Shown here piece by piece: positions 31,870-36,238 of a stretch of DNA of 36,238 nucleotides. Positions within the stretch are counted from its first letter, which is position 1, and each line of letters starts with the position of its first letter. This DNA is from Planctomyces sp. SH-PL62 (GTDB lineage: Bacteria; Planctomycetota; Planctomycetia; Planctomycetales; Planctomycetaceae). The notes below the pieces were generated by a model. The model saw only the letters and a program-made list of their open reading frames with translations. It searched no databases and had not been told where the DNA came from. A program made the position numbers and the translations under genes. The DNA is taken from NCBI GenBank assembly GCA_945893075.1, contig CAMDDX010000030.1, positions 1 to 36,238 of the forward strand, read 5' to 3'.

Positions 31870-32061
31870 GTGTTCGAGCCGAAGATCAAAATTGAGCGAG
31901 CGTTGTACGAGCGACTGACGCTGATCGCCGAGCAGGCCGGCTACAGTACCGTCGAAGAACTCGTACAACACGTTCTCGAAAAGACCGCCGCCGAATTGGA
32001 GACGGCTCAATCCGAAGCGGAAGTGCGCAAGCGAATGAAGGGGCTAGGCTACATCGAGTAA
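31870..32061 (+). CDS. Small ribbon-helix-helix (CopG/Arc-type) protein
   Basis: A 63-residue protein: a short strand (KIKIERALYERL), then two helices (LTLIAEQAGYSTVEELVQHV), the pattern of RHH DNA-binding dimers. The C-terminus (RKRMKGLGYIE) is charged and ends like other small planctomycete proteins of this type. It starts with GTG at 31870 and stops 2 bp before the ATG of the membrane protein, so the two are an operon. RHH proteins often repress their own operon; the nested palindromes just upstream are possible operators, but this is only inference. It could also be an antitoxin, but the neighbour is not toxin-like. Confidence 0.72.
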   Translation: MFEPKIKIERALYERLTLIAEQAGYSTVEELVQHVLEKTAAELETAQSEAEVRKRMKGLGYIE

Positions 32062-32063
32062 TC

Positions 32064-32885
32064 ATGTCTTGGCTGAATCGAATCAGTAACGTGATCGGCG
32101 ATGCGATCATCGGCCCTTGGGTGTCGGTGACTGTCGCACTGGTGATTTCCGCCAGCGTTCTGGCCGCGGTGATCGTGGGACTGTTCCGACTCGTGGGACG
32201 TCCGCAGAGAATTCGTCGCGCCCGGAATCGGCTGCTGGCACGGACTCTCGAACTCTTGTTGTTTGGGCATGACGGACGAAGTTTGCTGACGGCGAGCGGT
32301 CGCATCCTGGTGGCCAACGGAAGCTATCTGTGGCAATTCCTGGTTCCGCTGTTCGTGACCACGATCCCCGTCACGCTGCTGCTGATTCAAGGAGCCGCCT
32401 GGTTCGCGCACCGACCGTATCGCGTCGGCGAGCCGATCATCATCGAAGTCAACCTGGCATCGGGCCGATCCGTTCTTGGCACGTCCGTGAGTTTGAACAC
32501 AGCCGAGTGCCTGACGCTGACAGCCGGGCCGGTTCGCGTTCCTGGCCACAATGAGCTGTGTTATCGCTTGGTCGGAACTCAGCCGGGTGACGGCTGGGTG
32601 GACCTGACCGTGGATGGCTACACGATCCGCAAGCCAGTGGCCATTGGCGAACGGCTCGAACGGTTGTCGAGTGAGCGAGCCCAAGGCGACAACGGGGGCT
32701 CACTGCTGCATCCCGGCGAAGAGCCGTTGTCCGCGGACAGTCCCATCGTGCGCGTCGCCACGCCGTATCCGCAGCGAACTTGGAACTGGGGCCTCTCGGA
32801 ATACGATGCGTGTCTCGTCGGTGTGGTTCTGACGTTGGTGCTCAGTCTGGTTTTCGCTCGCGTGTTTCGAGTCAGTCTCGTTTGA
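32064..32885 (+). CDS. Three-helix membrane protein of unknown function
   Basis: A 273-residue protein with three predicted membrane helices: about 20-41 (VTVALVISASVLAAVIVGLF), 89-112 (WQFLVPLFVTTIPVTLLLIQ) and 248-268 (CLVGVVLTLVLSLVFARVF). Between helices two and three lies a roughly 130-residue soluble domain with beta-like strands (GEPIIIEVNLASGRS, GWVDLTVDGYTI) that probably faces the periplasm. No named family is recognised. It begins 2 bp after the RHH stop and is followed by a palindrome and the sulfotransferase. Its place behind the paired phosphodiesterases suggests a partner or anchor role, as inference only. Confidence 0.75.
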   Translation: MSWLNRISNVIGDAIIGPWVSVTVALVISASVLAAVIVGLFRLVGRPQRIRRARNRLLARTLELLLFGHDGRSLLTASGRILVANGSYLWQFLVPLFVTTIPVTLLLIQGAAWFAHRPYRVGEPIIIEVNLASGRSVLGTSVSLNTAECLTLTAGPVRVPGHNELCYRLVGTQPGDGWVDLTVDGYTIRKPVAIGERLERLSSERAQGDNGGSLLHPGEEPLSADSPIVRVATPYPQRTWNWGLSEYDACLVGVVLTLVLSLVFARVFRVSLV

Positions 32886-32890
32886 ATCCT

Positions 32891-32956
32891 GTAGCCACGC
32901 TCGCCAAGAGCGTGGGTTTTCCGCGAATCTCCCACGCTCTTGGCGAGCGTGGCTAC
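32891..32956. repeat. Perfect 26-bp inverted repeat, 14-nt loop
   Basis: The arms at 32891-32916 and 32931-32956 are perfect complements (core GCCACGCTCGCCAAGAGCGT). Each arm is itself a hairpin (CACGCTC/GAGCGTG). It fills the 91-bp gap between the membrane-protein stop and the sulfotransferase ATG, ending 20 bp before that ATG. Confidence 0.92.
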
Positions 32957-32976
32957 CAAAAGATCGAACCGGTTCC

Positions 32977-33537
32977 ATGATCACGATCGTCTCCGGCCTG
33001 CCCCGTTCGGGAACCTCGCTGCTGATGCAGATGCTGGATGCCGGCGGCTTCCCCGTCCTGTGTGATGACGAGCGGCGGGCCGACGAAGACAACCCGCGTG
33101 GCTACTTCGAGTACACGCCGGTGCGTCGCCTGGAACAAGACAATCGCTGGCTGGCGGACGCCGAAGGGAAGGCTCTGAAAGTGGTGTCGCCGTTGCTCTA
33201 TCACTTGCCCAAGGACTTCAAGTACTGCCTCATCTTCATTCAGCGACCGCTCGATGAAGTGCTGCGGTCGCAAGCGATGATGCTGAACCGCAATGGTCAG
33301 AATTCGGCCGGCGATGATCCCGCGCTGCAATTGCACTTTGAACGGCACCTTCGCGCGGTCGATGCGTGGGTCGAGCAGCACTCGAACATCTCCCGGCTGA
33401 CACTGGCCTACGCTGAGGTGATCGCCGATCCGCGGCGCACCGCCGAACGGCTGTCCGAATTCTTACGTACCGATTTGAACCTCGAGCGCATGGCGGGTAT
33501 TGTCGATCCCGCTCTTTATCGGCAGCGAACCGCATGA
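32977..33537 (+). CDS. Sulfotransferase-family protein
   Basis: A 186-residue protein with the 5'-phosphosulfate loop VSGLPRSGTSLLMQML (residues 5-20) and a 3'-phosphate-binding strand-helix (LIFIQRPLDEVLRSQAMML), both needed to bind PAPS. Such enzymes transfer sulfate to sugars, lipids or tyrosine. It is shorter than most (about 250-300 residues) and lacks an obvious membrane anchor, so a cytoplasmic sulfation step is inferred; the acceptor is unknown. Its stop overlaps the ATG of the heptaheme cytochrome (ATGA at 33534), so the genes are likely translationally coupled. With the sulfatase-like and glycosyltransferase genes nearby, a sulfated surface glycan is a reasonable guess. Confidence 0.82.
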   Translation: MITIVSGLPRSGTSLLMQMLDAGGFPVLCDDERRADEDNPRGYFEYTPVRRLEQDNRWLADAEGKALKVVSPLLYHLPKDFKYCLIFIQRPLDEVLRSQAMMLNRNGQNSAGDDPALQLHFERHLRAVDAWVEQHSNISRLTLAYAEVIADPRRTAERLSEFLRTDLNLERMAGIVDPALYRQRTA

Positions 33538-35537
33538 TGCCTACTCCATTTCGATCTGACTGCAACCAAACAAGGGTCGGGGCGACGAGGTCTCACTCTG
33601 CGCTCTTCGCGCCTCTGCGTTGCAATCTTGTCCGGTCAATCGGAGAGCAACGCAGAGGCGCGGAGAGCGCAGAGAGACGGACCCAGACCGCACACGCCAA
33701 CTCATTTTTCAGACTGCTGATCGTCTGGGGATTGATGTGGCTGTCGGGGTGCGGTCGGTCACCAACTTCACCGCCGGATCAGTTGCCGCCGATCGCCGCC
33801 GCGCCGGTCAAGAACGCACAGACCGACGTGGCCTACATCGGCACCGAGCGCTGTGCCGCCTGTCATCGCGCGGAAGAAGCCTCGTACCACCACACCGCGC
33901 ATTCGAAAGCTCTGGCGGAGATTGACCTCGACGCCGAACCACTTGACGGAGAATTTTTTGATCCCATTTCGCAGCGGCACTATCGCATTTACCGCCAAGA
34001 CGGTCGCCTGCGCCAAGAGGAATCCATCCGCACTTCCGCGGGAGCCCCACTCATTTTGTGCGACTTGCCGGTGAGATATGTCATCGGATCGGGGCGATTC
34101 TCACGCAGTTATCTCGTCGAACGCGACGGCTTCTTCTATGAGTCTCCCGCGACTTGGTACACCGATCCGAAGGCCTGGAAGCTGTCCCCCGGATATGAAA
34201 CGGGCAATCTAGGATTCCAGCGACCCGTCGAATTGCGCTGCCTGGTCTGTCACGCTGGGCGTGTGGAATCGCTGGATCACAGTCCCCAGCGCGTCGCGTT
34301 GTCCGCCTTGGCCATTGACTGTGAACGCTGTCATGGTCCCGGCGAGTTACACGCTCGCAAGTGGGAGGGTGTGGTCGCGCGGCAAGGGACCAGTTCCGGG
34401 CCGGACGAGACCATTTTCAATCCGGCCCAATTTGATCGCCAATTCGGTGAGGATGTGTGTGCTCAATGTCATTTGCACAGCGCCGCGACGGTCGAGTTGC
34501 GCGGTCGCAGCCTGCTCGATTTCCGACCGGGCCGCAAACTGTCGGATTATCTTGCGCACTACGCGCCACAATCGCCCAAAACGGACATGAAAGTCGTGGG
34601 GCACGTCGAACAGATGCGGCTCAGCCGCTGTTATCAAGCGGATGCGCGGCTGACCTGTCTGACTTGCCACGACCCGCATGCCGAGAAGGCCGTTTCGGAA
34701 ATGCCAGCGGTCTACCGCGAGAAATGCTTGCAGTGCCACACGGATCAGTCCTGCAAGGCGTCCTCGGCAGACCGCCGCGCGACAACGGTCCCAGACGATT
34801 GCATCCAGTGTCACATGCCGCGCGGCCCGACCGAGATTCCGCACTTCGCGTTCACTCACCACCGCATCGGCATTCACAAGACTGCTCCCGCCGCGGCGGC
34901 GACGGCGACGAAAGCGGACGCGGACGAATTGGTGCTCATTCCCGGCAGCCCCGCCGCGGCTCCGTTGGAGGAGCTGCGCAACCGGGGGCTGGGTTATTTG
35001 CAGTACTCCGATGCGACGGACCAGGCCTCTCGCATTCCCGAATACCGAGCGCAAGCTGAGCAACTGCTGCGGCAGTTCAAACGCGGGGGCGGGAAGGATT
35101 CCGAAGTCGATGCCGCGCTCGCGCGACTTCAGTGGGGTGTCGATTCGCAGCAAATGCTGCGTAGCGCTCAAGCCGTTGTCGTCGCCAAAGACAAGTCGCC
35201 GGAGGCTTGGGCGACCGCGTGCTTTACTCTGGGTGGAACCTACTATGAGCTGAATCGTCCGGCCGAAGCGCAGCCCTGGCTGGAACGCACCCTGACGTTG
35301 CGACCGACCGCCGAGGTTTATTACATGCTCAGCGACTGCTTGGACTTTGGTGGCGATCGGCCGGCCGCGATTCAAGCAGCGAGACGGGCTTGTGAACTGG
35401 CTCCGGATCGTCCACGTTACTGCGATCAGCTCATCCATTTGCTGACCAAGACGGGCGAGCTCGCCGAGGTCGAGACTCTGCGACCGCGACGGGACGAGTT
35501 GATCCAATACCGCCGCCGAGTCGATCCACCACGCTGA
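33534..35537 (+). CDS. Exported heptaheme cytochrome c with TPR domain
   Basis: A 667-residue protein with seven CxxCH heme motifs starting at about residues 107, 236, 263, 309, 375, 398 and 423 (CAACH, CLVCH, CERCH, CAQCH, CLTCH, CLQCH, CIQCH), in a cytochrome c-554/multiheme arrangement, followed by a C-terminal helical part with TPR-like repeats (about 480-655). A signal anchor and lipobox, WLSGC (Cys73), place it outside the inner membrane as a lipoprotein. The N-terminal extension (residues 20-49, SALFAPLRC... and EQRRGAESAERR) is encoded by a palindrome, making the region before the hydrophobic core unusually long; no better downstream start was found. Its role may be electron transfer or binding of a redox substrate; no reductase partner is visible. 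Confidence 0.87.
   Translation: MMPTPFRSDCNQTRVGATRSHSALFAPLRCNLVRSIGEQRRGAESAERRTQTAHANSFFRLLIVWGLMWLSGCGRSPTSPPDQLPPIAAAPVKNAQTDVAYIGTERCAACHRAEEASYHHTAHSKALAEIDLDAEPLDGEFFDPISQRHYRIYRQDGRLRQEESIRTSAGAPLILCDLPVRYVIGSGRFSRSYLVERDGFFYESPATWYTDPKAWKLSPGYETGNLGFQRPVELRCLVCHAGRVESLDHSPQRVALSALAIDCERCHGPGELHARKWEGVVARQGTSSGPDETIFNPAQFDRQFGEDVCAQCHLHSAATVELRGRSLLDFRPGRKLSDYLAHYAPQSPKTDMKVVGHVEQMRLSRCYQADARLTCLTCHDPHAEKAVSEMPAVYREKCLQCHTDQSCKASSADRRATTVPDDCIQCHMPRGPTEIPHFAFTHHRIGIHKTAPAAAATATKADADELVLIPGSPAAAPLEELRNRGLGYLQYSDATDQASRIPEYRAQAEQLLRQFKRGGGKDSEVDAALARLQWGVDSQQMLRSAQAVVVAKDKSPEAWATACFTLGGTYYELNRPAEAQPWLERTLTLRPTAEVYYMLSDCLDFGGDRPAAIQAARRACELAPDRPRYCDQLIHLLTKTGELAEVETLRPRRDELIQYRRRVDPPR
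33597..33673. repeat. 27-bp inverted repeat inside the cytochrome coding sequence
   Basis: The arms at 33597-33623 and 33647-33673 match at 26 of 27 positions (one G-T pair), with a 23-nt loop; the motif GCGCCTCTGCGTTGC is a common dispersed bacterial repeat. It encodes residues about 22-47, upstream of the signal anchor, and keeps the frame. This is the third palindrome inside a gene here. Confidence 0.88.
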
Positions 35538-35558
35538 GCCGTGAGGAACAATCGCGTC

Positions 35559-36238
35559 ATGAGTTTCCCGATCGAACACCGCGCGCCGCTTCCCTCGAAT
35601 CCGGAATTGTCCGTCATCGTCACGACGTTGAATGAAGAGGTCACGATCGCGCTTTGTTTGCGGCGAATTCTGGCAGTCTTCCCCCAAGGAATGGAAATCC
35701 TGGTCGTCGATGGCGGTCATGATGACACCGGACGCATCGTGCGGGAGTTGGCTCAATCGTGTGCGGCGATCCGTTACATTCCGAATCCCAACGATCGCGG
35801 CAAAGGCCATGCGATGCATGTGGGGCTGGCAGCCGCTCAGGGAAAGTTCATCGCTCAGATCGATGCGGACCTGCAGTTTCTGCCCGAGGAACTTCCGCTG
35901 ATTTTAGAACCGCTTCGACAAGACCAGGCCGACCTTGTCTTGGGGAGCCGCTTTGCGTCCGGAGCCAAACGTTTGCCCGGCAGTACTCCGGTGGTGCGAA
36001 CCCTTGGGAACTGGGTCACCAGCCACTACGCATCGGCGCTGTTCGGCTGCCGGATGACCGATGTATTGGCCGGCATGAAAGCCTGGAAACGAATCGTGAC
36101 CGAGCGTGTGCGGCTGGTTGCCGAGAATTGTTCCTACGATGCGGAATTGCCCGCGAAGGCTGTGCGAGCAGGCTTTCGCGTCATCGATGTTCCGATCACG
36201 ACCGACGCTCGGCAAGGAGGCGTGTCGGCCATCCATGT
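35559..36238 (+). CDS. Family 2 glycosyltransferase, 3' truncated by the window end
   Basis: At least 226 residues of a GT-A enzyme resembling polyprenyl/dolichol-phosphate sugar transferases: LSVIVTTLNEEVTIALCLRR at the N-terminus, VVDGGHDDTGRIVREL, NDRGKGHAMHVGL, the DxD-like motif QIDADLQFLPEEL and LVLGSRFASG, then a segment (MTDVLAGMKAWKR) typical of DPM1-like enzymes. They use a nucleotide sugar to charge a lipid carrier in the inner membrane. That product could feed the TMTC-like GT-C protein at 23.1-24.9 kb. ATG 35559 is 21 bp after the cytochrome stop, with GAGGA 11 nt upstream. The C-terminal part, and whether it has membrane helices, lies outside the window. Confidence 0.87.
   Translation, partial: MSFPIEHRAPLPSNPELSVIVTTLNEEVTIALCLRRILAVFPQGMEILVVDGGHDDTGRIVRELAQSCAAIRYIPNPNDRGKGHAMHVGLAAAQGKFIAQIDADLQFLPEELPLILEPLRQDQADLVLGSRFASGAKRLPGSTPVVRTLGNWVTSHYASALFGCRMTDVLAGMKAWKRIVTERVRLVAENCSYDAELPAKAVRAGFRVIDVPITTDARQGGVSAIH

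Noticed and set aside
31870-32885. Toxin-antitoxin pair (RHH protein plus downstream gene)
   Set aside because: The downstream product is a 273-residue three-helix membrane protein with a periplasmic-type domain, unlike known small toxins of RHH systems.
34347-35819. A 490-codon open frame opposite the cytochrome and glycosyltransferase
   Set aside because: The plus-strand heme motifs and GT2 motifs are clear; the antisense frame has no recognisable fold.

Overview
The window looks like a GC-rich chromosomal segment of a planctomycete (PVC group). This rests on gene content seen directly: a DUF1501 Tat-exported protein, a VCBS/FG-GAP protein, a PQQ-type propeller, an SMP-30 lactonase, sulfatase-like and type I phosphodiesterase-like proteins, a heptaheme cytochrome with TPRs, and subunit A of the H4MPT-linked formyltransferase/hydrolase complex, which is common in Planctomycetes. 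Species cannot be named from the sequence. No rRNA, tRNA, CRISPR array, integrase or intact transposase was seen.

Layout. 1-1.35 kb: 3' part of fhcA. 1.4-4.2 kb: a flavin-split-barrel protein, a DUF1501 protein and a small lipoprotein. 4.2-8.7 kb: a large coiled-coil protein divergent from citrate synthase, then an SDR oxidoreductase. 8.7-10.8 kb: a TolC-type outer-membrane lipoprotein. 11.5-15.8 kb: a FlgM-like anti-sigma protein, a Fur-family regulator, a dihydroorotate-dehydrogenase-like flavoprotein, an exported SMP-30 protein and a ComF-type protein. 15.9-21.2 kb: exported beta-propeller proteins (VCBS, PQQ-like, TolB-like) and a small membrane-anchored protein. 21.2-36.2 kb: genes pointing to envelope or glycan work: an SGNH hydrolase, a TMTC-like GT-C membrane protein with TPRs, a sulfatase-fold protein with TPRs, two tandem type I phosphodiesterase-like proteins, a ribbon-helix-helix protein, a three-helix membrane protein, a sulfotransferase, a heptaheme cytochrome c with TPRs, and a family 2 glycosyltransferase cut by the window end.

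The most striking structure lies between the genes. At least fifteen long inverted repeats occur (arms about 23-46 bp, many perfect, loops mostly 11-66 nt). They fill most gaps longer than about 90 bp. Most have their own sequence but share one architecture, and a few share sequence families. Three lie in frame inside genes (VCBS, SGNH and cytochrome). Others contribute a stop codon, N-terminal codons or a Shine-Dalgarno sequence to neighbouring genes. These palindromic elements are the best candidate for an undescribed system here. The 21-36 kb envelope cluster is second.
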